A stretch of DNA of 64,000 nucleotides, taken from assembly GCF_021404545.1 (NCBI RefSeq), contig NZ_JAAWWD010000004.1, positions 62,001 to 126,000 of the forward strand, read 5' to 3'. The notes under the pieces are model-generated. The model was not told where the DNA came from, did not search any database, and was given only the letters and a program-made list of their open reading frames with translations. Below, piece after piece: positions 44,338-54,140 of the stretch. Within the stretch, counting starts at the first letter, position 1; the number at the start of each line of letters is the position of its first letter. The position numbers were made by a program, and so were the translations under genes. Source of the DNA: Aestuariivita sp. GTDB taxonomy: Bacteria > Pseudomonadota > Alphaproteobacteria > Rhodobacterales > Rhodobacteraceae.

Positions 44338-46221
44338 ATGCCCTTGACCCTCGATAAAACCATCGCGGCCCTGGCCGTCTGCCTGGCGCTTTTTCATCTG
44401 ATCGTGGCGTCGCCGTTTGTGTTGCTGCCCGATCTGGTCCTGCGCGGCACGCATTTGCTGTTGTCGCTGGTCATTGGCTTTTTGATCTATGGGATGGTCG
44501 GCGGCACCGTACGCAAGGGTGTCGATGGGGTGCTGGTCGCGCTCTCGATCATCTGTGTCGGCTACCTGATCGTATTTCACAGCTCAATCGTGGTCCGCCC
44601 GCCCTGGACCCAGTCGGCGACACCGATGGAGCTTTTCGTTGCCATAGGAACGGTCGTGTTGGTGCTGGAACTGACCCGGCGCACGCTTGGGATGGCGATT
44701 ACCGGCCTCTGTCTTGTCTTCATTCTTTATGGATTTCTCGGTCCGAGCCTGCGGCATGTGGAAATCCTGCGCCCCCTTGCCCATAGCGGGGTGGATCTTA
44801 ATGAGTTCGTCGATCAGATGTATTTCAGTTTTGAGGGCATCTTTGGCGTGGCCCTCGGAGTGTCGACCAACTTCATCTTTCTCTTCGTGGTTTTCGGTGC
44901 CCTGTTACAGGTGATTGGCGGTGGGGACTTCTTTGTGAATGTCACCAAGGCGGCAACGGGGGCAACTCGCGGGGGGCCCGCCAAGATGGCGGTTGTCGCC
45001 AGCGCGTTGATGGGCACGATGTCTGGCAGCTCTGTCGCCAATGTCGCCACGACCGGCGCCATTACCATCCCGATGATGAAACGGCTTGGCTATCCCAAGA
45101 CCTTTGCCGGTGCCGTCGAGGCGGTCGCGTCCACCGGCGGGCAAATCACCCCGCCGATCATGGGGGCAGCCGCATTCCTGATGGCCGCAATCCTGGGCGT
45201 CAGCTACCAGGAGGTCATCACCGCCGCAGCCTTGCCCGCACTGCTCTTTTTTGCGTCGCTCTTTGCCGCCGTGCATTGGGAGGCGCTGAAACATGGGTTG
45301 CAACCGATGCAGCGCAGCGCGCGCGGCGCGACGTGGCGCGAATTCAAGGCCGGATGGACCTTTCTGTTGCCACTGGTGGTGATCATGAGCTTTCTGATGA
45401 TGGGCTACACACCGACCCTGTCTGCCTTCTTCGGCGTGATGGCAACGCTTGCGACGCCGTTCTTGCGCCGCTCGACCCGGGTGTCGCCCGCGGTGTTGGC
45501 CAAGGGGCTTGAACTGGGCGCGCGGGCCGGGGTGACGGTGGCGATCGCCTGCGCTTCGGCCGGTATCATAGTCGGGATCGTGCAGATTTCGGGGCTGGGC
45601 TTTCGATTCAGCAGTCTGGTCATCGCTTTTGCCGACGGCAATCTCTATGCGGCCCTGTTTCTGGCAATGGTGGCGGCGTTCATCTTTGGCATGGGGATGC
45701 CGACGACACCCGCCTACATCATTCAGGCCACGCTGGTCGCGCCGGCTCTGGTGGATCTGGGGGCCGATCCGCTCGCCGCGCATCTCTTTGTGTTCTATTA
45801 TGCGGTGCTGGGACAGATCACGCCGCCCGTGGCGGTGGCCGCCTTTGCAGCCGCCCCTATCGCTGGGACAAGCTCGACCTCGGTGGGGTGGCGGGCCTTT
45901 GCGTTGGGCGTCCCGGCCTATGTCATTCCGTTTCTGTTCGTGGCGAACCCTGAGCTTCTGGGGCAGGGCACATGGACGGACCTTGTTGTGGTACTGGCGC
46001 GATCGGGCATTGCCATCGTATGCCTGTCAATCATGCTGACCGGCTGGCTGGGCGGCCGTCCGCTGCGCTGGTTGGGGCGCGGTGCGTTCCTGATCTCGGC
46101 TGTTTTGATGATCACACCCAGCCTTGTGCTAAGCGCGCTGGGTCTCGCCGCGATAATCTGTGTATGGCTTTTTCAAAGATACGAGCCGTTTGGGCCGCGA
46201 TCGGAAAGGGGCGGAGCATGA
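44338..46221 (+). CDS. TRAP transporter fused permease (small plus large subunit, TAXI-associated)
   Basis: 627 aa, very hydrophobic, with about 16-18 helices: a small-subunit-like N-terminal part (to ~120) fused to a DctM-like large part. Typical blocks are MGTMSGSSVANVATTGAITIPMM, GQITPPIMGAAAFLMA, GMGMPTTPAYI and GQITPPVAVAAFAAAPIAG. It takes up the ligand of the TAXI receptor using an ion gradient. Its stop overlaps the RidA-family start by 4 nt (ATGA), so transport and RidA function are linked. It is the intact relative of the broken permease at 38943-39875. Confidence 0.93.
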   Translation: MPLTLDKTIAALAVCLALFHLIVASPFVLLPDLVLRGTHLLLSLVIGFLIYGMVGGTVRKGVDGVLVALSIICVGYLIVFHSSIVVRPPWTQSATPMELFVAIGTVVLVLELTRRTLGMAITGLCLVFILYGFLGPSLRHVEILRPLAHSGVDLNEFVDQMYFSFEGIFGVALGVSTNFIFLFVVFGALLQVIGGGDFFVNVTKAATGATRGGPAKMAVVASALMGTMSGSSVANVATTGAITIPMMKRLGYPKTFAGAVEAVASTGGQITPPIMGAAAFLMAAILGVSYQEVITAAALPALLFFASLFAAVHWEALKHGLQPMQRSARGATWREFKAGWTFLLPLVVIMSFLMMGYTPTLSAFFGVMATLATPFLRRSTRVSPAVLAKGLELGARAGVTVAIACASAGIIVGIVQISGLGFRFSSLVIAFADGNLYAALFLAMVAAFIFGMGMPTTPAYIIQATLVAPALVDLGADPLAAHLFVFYYAVLGQITPPVAVAAFAAAPIAGTSSTSVGWRAFALGVPAYVIPFLFVANPELLGQGTWTDLVVVLARSGIAIVCLSIMLTGWLGGRPLRWLGRGAFLISAVLMITPSLVLSALGLAAIICVWLFQRYEPFGPRSERGGA

Positions 46222-46721
46222 CTGAGACACCGACGCGGTTTGCCGCCGACGAGGCCGATCCAGTGGTGGATCTGACGAAGGTCATCCCGAGCTTGCCCAC
46301 CCCCGAAGGCACGCGCTATCCCTATGATCTGGTCACGATTGAAGGCGGCACTGCCTATCTGGCCGGGCAGATCCCCAAACAGAATGGACGCCTTGCCTAT
46401 GTCGGTAAGGTTGGCAGTGATGTCGGGGTCGAGCAGGCGGCAGTCGCGGCGCGGATTTGCGCGCAGCAGGCCTTGGCTTGGCTGAACCGGTCAGCGGGCG
46501 GGCTGGAGAACCTCAATCGTCTGCTGCGTCTGACCTGCTATGTGGCGCATGATGATACCTTTTCGGATATCTCGTCGGTCGCCGATGGGGCCTCGCAATA
46601 TCTGATCGCGACGCTGGGGGATGCCGGGCGCCATACGCGCGCTGTCATCGGTGTCAAAAGCCTCCCCAGAAACGCGCCGGTCCTGATCGAGGTGACCGCC
46701 TCGCTGCGGGGCCCGGTCTGA
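46218..46721 (+). CDS. RidA (YjgF/UK114) family protein
   Basis: 167 aa, somewhat longer than the ~130-aa family norm because of an N-terminal extension (~45 residues). The RidA core starts at YDLVTIEGGTAYLAGQIP and ends with NAPVLIEVTASL. RidA proteins hydrolyse reactive enamine/imine intermediates or act on related carbonyl compounds; the conserved Arg before the last strand is not obvious (the segment reads SLPRNAPVLIEV), so it may belong to a non-deaminase subgroup. The 4-nt overlap with the permease gene indicates that it acts on the imported compound. Confidence 0.82.
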   Translation: MTETPTRFAADEADPVVDLTKVIPSLPTPEGTRYPYDLVTIEGGTAYLAGQIPKQNGRLAYVGKVGSDVGVEQAAVAARICAQQALAWLNRSAGGLENLNRLLRLTCYVAHDDTFSDISSVADGASQYLIATLGDAGRHTRAVIGVKSLPRNAPVLIEVTASLRGPV

Positions 46722-46840
46722 CCTCGCCCAAGGGCAGGGCGCCGCAATCTCGCAGGAAAACGGGCGACCGCCCCGATGGGCTTGCCGCCTGTTCCGCAGG
46801 CCATCGTTTCGCGGGTGGCCGAGGATCGTACGCGCCCCGA

Positions 46841-47575
46841 TCAGGCGGGCCCGGCCCCGGCTCTGGATTGTTGATCGGTGGGAACCAGGATCGGCCAGGC
46901 CGCGGCGTTCAGAGCATCCCAACGAGCCGGAGGTATCTCGATGCCGCGTTCCAGCGCTTGTGTATAATTGGCAGCCAACTGCGCCGCGGATACTTCAAAA
47001 CGCTCTAACTCCGGGTGCTCTGCCTGGCGTGTGACCGCATCCGCCAGCAAGGCCGGCCGATTGGTGCAGATGATCGTCACCGTCGAGAGATCCTTGGCGG
47101 CCTCCGGAGCTTCGATACGCCAGTAATGTGGAAATGCCGCCCCCGCTTCGAAACTGGCGCCATGCGATCCAGCCGGGTCCGTCCAATAGGCACAGATGAA
47201 CACATCCTGTTGCGCGACCTGCGACAAGGCGTGCAGGATCAGATCGGGAAAGCGGCAATTGGCAAGCTCGACGATGGCAAAGCCGGTCTTGCGCGCCTTT
47301 GCACAGGCCAGATGCGCCGCCAAAGAACCGTGTTCGCAGATGTCGGCCTCTCTGGCGTCGATAACCGCGATATCGTCGTTTTCAAAAACCAGCTGCGGCG
47401 GCGCGCTGTCCGTTGGGGCCGTCGGCGGCAGCGGGATGCGGTCGAACCCACCCAGGCCACACATATGCGACCACGTGACAAGCTGGGCTGCATCTTCGTA
47501 ATCGCCGATATCATGCCCTGCCCCTTCATAGGCCCGTGACAAGGCGGCGATCATCTCATTGCGGGATACTCTCAT
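46841..47575 (-). CDS. DUF3726-like protein of unknown function
   Basis: 244 aa. The N-terminus (MRVSRNEMIAALSRAYEGAGHDIGDYEDAA) resembles my memory of the DUF3726 family, in which a short NE motif is followed by a GAG turn. No catalytic motif or membrane segment is visible; Cys residues occur in HMCGLGG, DICEHG and FICAYW. Its start overlaps the stop of the upstream 566-aa gene by 4 nt. It faces the TAXI-TRAP-RidA unit. No function can be given. Confidence 0.65.
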   Translation of the reverse strand: MRVSRNEMIAALSRAYEGAGHDIGDYEDAAQLVTWSHMCGLGGFDRIPLPPTAPTDSAPPQLVFENDDIAVIDAREADICEHGSLAAHLACAKARKTGFAIVELANCRFPDLILHALSQVAQQDVFICAYWTDPAGSHGASFEAGAAFPHYWRIEAPEAAKDLSTVTIICTNRPALLADAVTRQAEHPELERFEVSAAQLAANYTQALERGIEIPPARWDALNAAAWPILVPTDQQSRAGAGPA

Positions 47576-49272
47576 GCTGCGGCCTCCGACATCTCGGGTT
47601 TCAACGGCAGGAACCAGCTGTCATAAGTCTGCCCGATATCGTCGATCAGCGGGGCGCCCTGATACATCGTGTTGCGAACCCAAAGCTTGGAGCGCGGATC
47701 GAATTTGCTGACACCGAAAAAGGCCAGTTTGCAGCGCAGCAGATCCATGGGGCGAACATGACGGTCCGCCAGATTTGCGCGGATTTCAGCATAGGTCTGT
47801 CGCGACATGGTCTGGATGCGGCGGACGATACTTTTCAGCGCTGGATGGCGCAGCAGGAAATGCACCACATCGCTGTCAGGATGCACCTCGAGATCTTCGA
47901 TCAATAGATCATAGCACGCCCGCACCCGGCGACCGATGGGCAGGGGCATTTGCTTTTCAACACCCGGGTCGGCACCGGCAAAACCCAGGCGCGGTTCAAG
48001 CTTTTCTTCGGACCGATACCAGAACGCATCCGAATTGGCCGGGTCTGAAAAGTCGATCTCCAACGCCCAGTCATAGCGGGTTTCGATCACATCGCGAAGC
48101 TCGGCCGTGCTCATCGCGGGGTCAATCACCGGGTTCGGTGTGACGGCAAACCGCTCCTCCAGATCGTTCACAAGCTCAGGATGGATTTCCAGGCAGATAG
48201 CGTGGATCAGTTCCTGTGTCTCCAGGCTCCAGCTGTCGCGTGCATGATCCGACAGAACCGACCAGGTCTCAAGCGAAGCGCCCTGAGCTGTCATCCATGC
48301 ATCGACCAGCGGCAGTTCCGCAATCAGCACGCGGTTGCGCTCGATCTGCTCGGCGTCGCTGGTCCGGCTTTCCGCGAAATGCTGTTTGGCGCGGCTCACC
48401 AGGTCGTGAAAAAGACCGATGCGCCAATCGGTCGGCGTTGCCTTGTGCAGAACCTGTGCCAGGGCGGCCTCGCGCATTGCCACCCATTGGCTGAACAGTT
48501 CGCCATGATTGACCAGGTAAGGCGCCATACCCAGGCCAGTGGAATTGCCGATCCCGAAAAAGCGTTTCAGCCGATCATCCAGGGCAACGGCCATGTGTGG
48601 GGCGCGCGCCATGGCGATATGATCGATCTGGTCCAGGCTGAACTGGCGCAGCATGTAACAGATGAACATCTCGGGCGCGAAGGGGCGATCGAAATCGGCG
48701 AATTTCGCGCGCACCTTATTCCAGTCGGCCATTCCCAGCTTGCCGCTGCCATAGACCGCGGTGGTCCGGTAGAGATATCCGACATCCGCAATCCGGTCTG
48801 CATCCGGTTGCCGACCGGCGCAAAGCTCGTCCAGCACATAGCTAAACAGGCGCGAACTGCGATTGGCGCGCGACAGGCTGAACACCCGCGCATCCACGCG
48901 CCCGGCCTCCTGTTTGGGCACGTTGCGATGCAACTCTTCCAGCCAGACGTCATCAACCTGGCCTTCGCACAGCGCCATCGTCAGATCCCAGCGCGTCGCG
49001 ATCACCCGGTCATTGCGGTCTTCGTCCGACAGATATTCGGAAAACAGCACGAAGCTGTATCTGTCGCGCGGTGTTTCGATCCCGTAGATCGCCGTTCCGT
49101 AACCGTGCTCATCCAGGTCAAAGCGGTCGCGGGTGATGACCCATTCCTCTTTCATGATCCGCCGCACCAATGTGCGCATGAAGCTGAGCGTGGAGGAATG
49201 CAGCGATCCCAGCCGCGCAAGATCCATCACCTCGGCCTCGGGCCGCATTTTATCCGATAAGGCTGCAAACAT
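47572..49272 (-). CDS. Large unrecognised cytosolic protein
   Basis: 566 aa from ATG 49272, which has GGGGAGGACGGGAC before it; the open frame continues upstream without signal. I do not recognise the family. It has no signal peptide or membrane segment, is rich in Asp, Arg and Trp, and has two noticeable regions: ATRWDLTMALCEGQVDDVW (about 110-130) and GNSTGLGMAPYLVNHGELF (about 260-280). The 4-nt overlap with the DUF3726-like gene means the two are made together. The neighbouring LysR gene is co-directional upstream. It might be an enzyme acting on the solute of the TRAP system, but this rests on position alone. Confidence 0.75.
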   Translation of the reverse strand: MFAALSDKMRPEAEVMDLARLGSLHSSTLSFMRTLVRRIMKEEWVITRDRFDLDEHGYGTAIYGIETPRDRYSFVLFSEYLSDEDRNDRVIATRWDLTMALCEGQVDDVWLEELHRNVPKQEAGRVDARVFSLSRANRSSRLFSYVLDELCAGRQPDADRIADVGYLYRTTAVYGSGKLGMADWNKVRAKFADFDRPFAPEMFICYMLRQFSLDQIDHIAMARAPHMAVALDDRLKRFFGIGNSTGLGMAPYLVNHGELFSQWVAMREAALAQVLHKATPTDWRIGLFHDLVSRAKQHFAESRTSDAEQIERNRVLIAELPLVDAWMTAQGASLETWSVLSDHARDSWSLETQELIHAICLEIHPELVNDLEERFAVTPNPVIDPAMSTAELRDVIETRYDWALEIDFSDPANSDAFWYRSEEKLEPRLGFAGADPGVEKQMPLPIGRRVRACYDLLIEDLEVHPDSDVVHFLLRHPALKSIVRRIQTMSRQTYAEIRANLADRHVRPMDLLRCKLAFFGVSKFDPRSKLWVRNTMYQGAPLIDDIGQTYDSWFLPLKPEMSEAAA

Positions 49273-49376
49273 GTCCCGTCCTCCCCAACGACTGTTGCTG
49301 TGGGGCAAAGCTTTGAGCAGACGGATGTCAAAGTAAAATTTGAAGATTCGAGCAATCCATAAGCAGGTCTTATAAA

Positions 49377-50339
49377 TCAATCCTCTGGGTGTATTGCTTC
49401 GACCGTGTGGTCGGAAAATGAGGCCGAAAGCGACGGCCCGCTGTCCAGCAAATGCCGAAGAAAGGCTTGTGCCGCCCCGGATAGCGGGCGCGACCGGGGC
49501 GCGATGAGCTGCAACTCGCGATAAAGCACCGGCCCGGAGAGCGGTCTGTAGACCAGCGAGGGGTTGAGGTAATCGGGTGCTGCCAGCGCGGGAAGGGCGG
49601 TAACTGCCGTGCCATTCTCGACCAACCCAACCAGGGCAGAGATGGTCAAGACGGTGAAATCGGGGTTCCGGACCGATTCGGGCAACGCATCGCGGTCGCG
49701 GGTCAGGCGGCTGATCCCGGTATCTTCGGCCATGCCCACGAAGGACAGATCGGCCAGGCAACTCCATCTGAGCGGAGTGTCACGCCCGGCCAGATCGTGA
49801 TCGGCCCGGCAGATCAGCCCCATCCGGTCACGGATGAAGGGGCGGAACGAGAGGTCTGGAGTGTTCGACCATATGTTCGAGATGCCGAAATCCGCAGCAC
49901 CGTTCAGAACCTGGGTTTCGACCCCGCGCCCATTGTCGTCCTGAGTATGGACTGTCACGTCCGGCGCCAGCGCGGCATAGCTGCGAATAGCCTTCGGCAG
50001 GACCCGGATGGCGACCGAGGGCAGGGCAGCTATTCGGATCCGATTGTCTTGCCGTTCGGCGCTGGCCCGTGCCGACAGGATCGCCGCATCGACCTCCCGC
50101 AGGATGGCCTGGGCTTTGGGCAGGAGCTCTTCACCCTGCGCTGTTACCGACACCGACCGCGTGGTCCGCAAGAGCAAGGGAACCCCCACAATATCCTCGA
50201 ATTGCTGTATACTGAGGGTGAGGGCGGGTTGGGAGATCGCCATGACCGTCGCCGCACGGCTGAATGATCCGCATTCGGCGACATGGACAAAGGCGCGAAA
50301 ATGCCTGAGCGACAGGTTGCGGGCGATCTTGTTGTCCAT
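49377..50339 (-). CDS. LysR-family transcriptional regulator
   Basis: 320 aa from ATG 50339 (a TTG 21 nt upstream is possible). The HTH is at about 12-70 (GSFSRAATVMAISQPALTLSIQQFE). The effector domain (RIRIAALPSVAIRVLPKAIRSY, core AALPSVAIRVLPKAI) is clearly related to the LysR proteins at 40999 and 42148. It lies 105 bp upstream of the 566-aa gene on the same strand and so probably regulates the DUF3726 unit. Confidence 0.87.
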   Translation of the reverse strand: MDNKIARNLSLRHFRAFVHVAECGSFSRAATVMAISQPALTLSIQQFEDIVGVPLLLRTTRSVSVTAQGEELLPKAQAILREVDAAILSARASAERQDNRIRIAALPSVAIRVLPKAIRSYAALAPDVTVHTQDDNGRGVETQVLNGAADFGISNIWSNTPDLSFRPFIRDRMGLICRADHDLAGRDTPLRWSCLADLSFVGMAEDTGISRLTRDRDALPESVRNPDFTVLTISALVGLVENGTAVTALPALAAPDYLNPSLVYRPLSGPVLYRELQLIAPRSRPLSGAAQAFLRHLLDSGPSLSASFSDHTVEAIHPED

Positions 50340-50509
50340 AGGATCAGCGTAATGGCTCAAAGCCGGGATTCAAACAGGTTTCAGCCTGCATGAACGGCCG
50401 TGTTACCCCGCGTTCTGACAGGGCGGAGCCTCCATTTTTGGCGCGTCGGAGGCGGAACAGCGGGTGACAGAACGGTGGTGTTTTGTGGGGTGTTCGCATC
50501 GGGCCCGTC

Positions 50510-51409
50510 TCAGTCCAGGATGAAGTTCCTGGGCTGAACCGGGGGCAACGGGACCTGACCCAGCGTTTCGAGGATCGTGTTGTCACAGGTCCGACAGATC
50601 GCGTTCAATGGCAGGGCGTTATCGTTGACGGTGAACGGATCCTCCAATTCTCGCGTCACGGCCTGTAGCCCGAAAAACACATAGGCAACAACCGCCATGA
50701 TTGCGGGCCCAAACAGCCCAACCGTATCGGTCAGCGCGAAGGGCAGGAACGCGCAGTAGACATAGGTGGTCCGCCGCACCAGCAGCGAATAGACGAACGG
50801 GACCGGCGTTGTCTTGATGCGCTCGTTGCCGGCTTGTTGCGCCGCAAGCTCGGCCAGGCGAGTGGCCAGCGAGAGCCGCCCAACCGCGTCGACCCGGCCC
50901 GCCACCGAGAGTGCGTTCAAGGCACGCGCGGCCTGGTTGAGCCAATATGCTGCCGCGTTTGAGACCCCTTCGGGGGCCTCCGCGCGCAAGGACATGTCAT
51001 CGGCACCGAGCGACTGTGTGGTACCTCGCAGCGCTTCGCGATGGGCATGACAGAAATGCGCGACAGGCATCAAGATGGCGCGCCGGTCTTCCGTGCAGCC
51101 CAGATGTATCAGGCAATCCTGGGATGTTGCGCGCGCACCTGCCACGATGCCGCCCCACAGCTTGCGCGCTTCCCACCAGCGATCAAAAACGACCGTATTC
51201 CGAAACCCCAAAAACAGGGTAAGGGCAACGCCGAACACCCCCATGGATGAGATTGACGGGTTTGGCAGGCGGTCAAACGTTGCCGAGAGGGCGTCGATCA
51301 GCCCAGCCCAGGCGGCAAACAGAAAAATTTTTGGATAGATCTTGCTCAGGATCGAGCCGCGCATCACGAAAAACAGTCGCAAGGCCGACGGTTGAGGTCT
51401 GACAATCAT
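50510..51409 (-). CDS. Bestrophin-family (UPF0187) anion channel-like membrane protein
   Basis: 299 aa. The pattern of four membrane segments and the blocks FLGFRNTVVFDRWWEARKLWGG and ELEDPFTVNDNALPL (the acidic belt before the C-terminus) identify the bacterial bestrophin family, pentameric channels for ions. ATG 51409 fits the family start (IVRPQPSALRLFFVMRGSI); earlier codons are non-conserved. The gene is co-directional with the BCCT operon but about 150 bp beyond it, probably independent. Confidence 0.87.
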   Translation of the reverse strand: MIVRPQPSALRLFFVMRGSILSKIYPKIFLFAAWAGLIDALSATFDRLPNPSISSMGVFGVALTLFLGFRNTVVFDRWWEARKLWGGIVAGARATSQDCLIHLGCTEDRRAILMPVAHFCHAHREALRGTTQSLGADDMSLRAEAPEGVSNAAAYWLNQAARALNALSVAGRVDAVGRLSLATRLAELAAQQAGNERIKTTPVPFVYSLLVRRTTYVYCAFLPFALTDTVGLFGPAIMAVVAYVFFGLQAVTRELEDPFTVNDNALPLNAICRTCDNTILETLGQVPLPPVQPRNFILD

Positions 51410-51556
51410 CTGTGTCTCATCGTGGATCGGGGCGGCGTCACCAGGTGACGGGCGCGGTGTGCACCGACCTGGCCGCGCCTGGGCATCAGGTGCGTTTCTG
51501 CGGCTTTGGGTGAGGTCTTCGGGCACCAAGTGGTGCCCGAAGTGGGACGGCTGGGC

Positions 51557-53101
51557 TCAGCTCTCTTTTCCTTTCGCCAAGGTGATGCGCAAGGCATCCC
51601 AGAGCGACGGCAGCAAGATGAGCGATACCGGCACAGCGGTGACCACGATAAAGCTTTGCAGCTTTGAGACCCCGCCGGAGCCGACTGAGATCAGGATAAT
51701 GGCCATAATCCCCATGACCACGCCCCAGCACACCCGAATTGCGGTCGAAGGGGTGTCGCCATCGCTCATCGTGGCGGCAATGACATAGCTCATCGAATCA
51801 CCCGTCGTAGCCACGAAAATGGTGGTCAGGATCAGGAACAGGATCGACACGAAAAAGCCCATCGGCAGGTTCGTTGTGATCGCGAGCAGGGCAGCAGGCA
51901 GATTGAAGCCTTCAAACGCGGTCGAGATCGTGCCCGGTGCGGCCAGCTCCATCGAGATGCCGGTCCCCCCGATGATCGTGAACCAGAAGTTGGTCACGAT
52001 GGGCGCCACGATCGAGAGCATGATGATAATCGATCGGATTGACCGACCCCGCGAGACCCGCGCGATGAACATGGCCATCAGCGGCCCATAGCCCATGAAC
52101 CAGCCCCAAAAGAACACCGTCCACCAGCCCAGCCAGCCCGGTTCGCCAAAGACACCGGCATCTCCGCGATAGAGCGCCATCTGAAAGAAGTTGCCGAGAT
52201 AAGCGCCAAAACCGGTGAAGAACGACTGAAACACGAACCAGGTTGGCCCCGCGACCAGCACAAAGACCAGCAGTGCCGCGGCCAGCAGGACATTGATCTT
52301 GGAAAGAAACTGAATACCCCGAGACAGCCCGGTCATCGCCGAGATGGTGTAAAGTGCGGCAAGCCCCGCGATGACCATGGCCTGCGTGGCAAAACCATCG
52401 GCAAGCCCGAACAACTCCGACAGCCCATAGCTGACCTGAAGACCAAGAAAACCGATGGGCCCGACAGTGCCCGCGACCACCGCAATGATGGCGGAGGCAT
52501 CGGCGATCACCCCGATCGGGCCATTGATCGCCCGGTCGCCGAACACAGGATACAGTAATGTGCGCGGCGCCAGGGGCAGCCCTTTTTCATAGTGATAATG
52601 CATCAGCATCACAGTGCTGAGCGAGCCCAAGATGGCCCAAGCCAGAAAGCCCCAATGCATAAAGCTTTGTGCGATGGCAGGGGTGACGGCTTCTGGCGTT
52701 CCGCCTTCGGCGCCATAGAGCGGCGGCGAAAACAGGAAATGCGCAATCGGTTCGCCCGCCGCCCAAAACACGCCGCCCCCGGCCAGGAGCGTGCACATAA
52801 TCATCGAGCCCCACTGGAAGGTCGTGAATTCCGGTTTCGCCAGCCCTCCCATGATCGCACGGCTGCCCGGCAGAACACACAGAACGAGGCCAATCAGAAA
52901 GGTGGCCAGCAACAGGACCTGCCAGTAAAGCCCGAAATAGGTTGCCGCAAAGGCAAACCCCCAATCGACGGCTGCCGAGAGCGCATCGAGATTGACCAAA
53001 GCCAGAAGGCAAAAGGCCACGATAAAGCCGCCCGATATCAAAAAGAGGGGTCTGTTAATCCCGTTGCCCTTGATCCGGATACGGATTGATGCGTCTGACA
53101 T
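51557..53101 (-). CDS. BCCT-family transporter (betaine/carnitine/choline type)
   Basis: 514 aa with about twelve helices. The signature stretch is WWTVFFWGWFMGYGPLMAMFIARVSRGRSIR, core FWGWFMGYGPLMAMFIARVSRGR. In the region where sodium-coupled members have GxGxGxx, the protein reads LLAGGGVFWAAGEP, so the coupling type is unsure. The family takes up quaternary ammonium compounds. It is the last gene of a minus-strand unit with the M19 dipeptidase (67 bp upstream) and the aldehyde dehydrogenase genes. Confidence 0.9.
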   Translation of the reverse strand: MSDASIRIRIKGNGINRPLFLISGGFIVAFCLLALVNLDALSAAVDWGFAFAATYFGLYWQVLLLATFLIGLVLCVLPGSRAIMGGLAKPEFTTFQWGSMIMCTLLAGGGVFWAAGEPIAHFLFSPPLYGAEGGTPEAVTPAIAQSFMHWGFLAWAILGSLSTVMLMHYHYEKGLPLAPRTLLYPVFGDRAINGPIGVIADASAIIAVVAGTVGPIGFLGLQVSYGLSELFGLADGFATQAMVIAGLAALYTISAMTGLSRGIQFLSKINVLLAAALLVFVLVAGPTWFVFQSFFTGFGAYLGNFFQMALYRGDAGVFGEPGWLGWWTVFFWGWFMGYGPLMAMFIARVSRGRSIRSIIIMLSIVAPIVTNFWFTIIGGTGISMELAAPGTISTAFEGFNLPAALLAITTNLPMGFFVSILFLILTTIFVATTGDSMSYVIAATMSDGDTPSTAIRVCWGVVMGIMAIILISVGSGGVSKLQSFIVVTAVPVSLILLPSLWDALRITLAKGKES

Positions 53102-53168
53102 GGTTTCCTCCCTGGAAGTGTCATACGGGCCCGATCCGGATCTGGATCCAGGCCCAGGTGTCGCCGCT

Positions 53169-54140
53169 TTATTGCGGCGTGAAGTTATCCTTGAAAAACC
53201 GGTACCAATTGCCGCCCATGATGGAGGCGACTTCCTCCGCGTTCATGCCCACGGCGCGCAGGCCGGCGTCGATATTGCCGAAATCCCGGTTGTCGCGGAA
53301 CCAATACGGCATCGGCGGGAACCCCGGCGCGGCGGCCGAGCCTTCGCCATAGTCGATGTCCTTGCTCCAACGGCCCACGCGCATCCATTCGACGATCTGG
53401 TCGGGCTGGTCCTGGCAGAGATCCGATCCGATGCCCAAAGACTCCACCCCAAAGGTGTCGGCGGTGCGTGCGACCATCTCGCAAAAGCTCTCGAGGGTGC
53501 AGTCCGACTTGTCTTTGAGGTGATGGGGGTAGATCGAAAACCCAAGCATGCCGCCATTTTCTGTCACGGCGCGGATCACATCGTCTGATTTGTTGCGGAG
53601 CGCTGGGCACCAGGCGTGCGGGTTTGCATGGCTGATGACGATCGGGCGCTCGGACAGTTCGGCGGCTTGGATGGTCGATCGATCCGCCGAATGGCTCATG
53701 TCGATCACAAGCCCGACGCGGTTCATCTCCTTGATGACCTGCCGACCCATCCGGGTGATGCCGGTATCCTCGGTCTCGTAGCAGCCCGTGGCCAGCAGCG
53801 ACTGATTGTTATAGGTGAGCTGCATGAAGCGTGCGCCAAGCGTGTGCAAAATCTCCACCAGACCGATATCGTCCTCGATCGGGCTGGGGTTCTGGAACCC
53901 AAAGAAGATCGCGGTGCGCCCCGTCTCACGGGCGCGGTCAATGTCGCTGGCCCACTGCCCCTTCATGATCAGGTCGGGGTATTGCTCGAACCAGCGGTTC
54001 CATTTCTCGAAATTCAGAACCGTCTCGCGAAACGTCTCGTGATAGGCGATGGTGACATGGACTGCGTCCACGCCGCCCTCGCGCATTTGACGAAAGACTT
54101 TTTCCGACCAGTTCGCGTATTGCAGGTTGTCGATCCGCAT
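53169..54140 (-). CDS. Membrane dipeptidase-like M19 metallohydrolase
   Basis: 323 aa amidohydrolase-fold protein of the renal dipeptidase family. Family blocks: FFGFQNPSPIEDD, DMSHSADRSTIQA and VISHANPHAW (metal His), GIGSDLCQ and the C-terminal MGGNWYRFF. The first HxD-type metal pair is not clear (IDNLQYANW at the N-terminus). A homologous M19 gene occurs in glycine betaine/dimethylglycine loci of Pseudomonas, which agrees with the BCCT and GlxA-type regulator neighbours. The start is coupled to the aldehyde dehydrogenase stop (TGATG). Confidence 0.82.
   Translation of the reverse strand: MRIDNLQYANWSEKVFRQMREGGVDAVHVTIAYHETFRETVLNFEKWNRWFEQYPDLIMKGQWASDIDRARETGRTAIFFGFQNPSPIEDDIGLVEILHTLGARFMQLTYNNQSLLATGCYETEDTGITRMGRQVIKEMNRVGLVIDMSHSADRSTIQAAELSERPIVISHANPHAWCPALRNKSDDVIRAVTENGGMLGFSIYPHHLKDKSDCTLESFCEMVARTADTFGVESLGIGSDLCQDQPDQIVEWMRVGRWSKDIDYGEGSAAAPGFPPMPYWFRDNRDFGNIDAGLRAVGMNAEEVASIMGGNWYRFFKDNFTPQ

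Noticed and set aside
48181-49260. Long plus-strand frame opposite the 566-aa gene
   Set aside because: No ribosome binding site or motif; the minus-strand gene has a strong site and coupled overlap with its neighbour.
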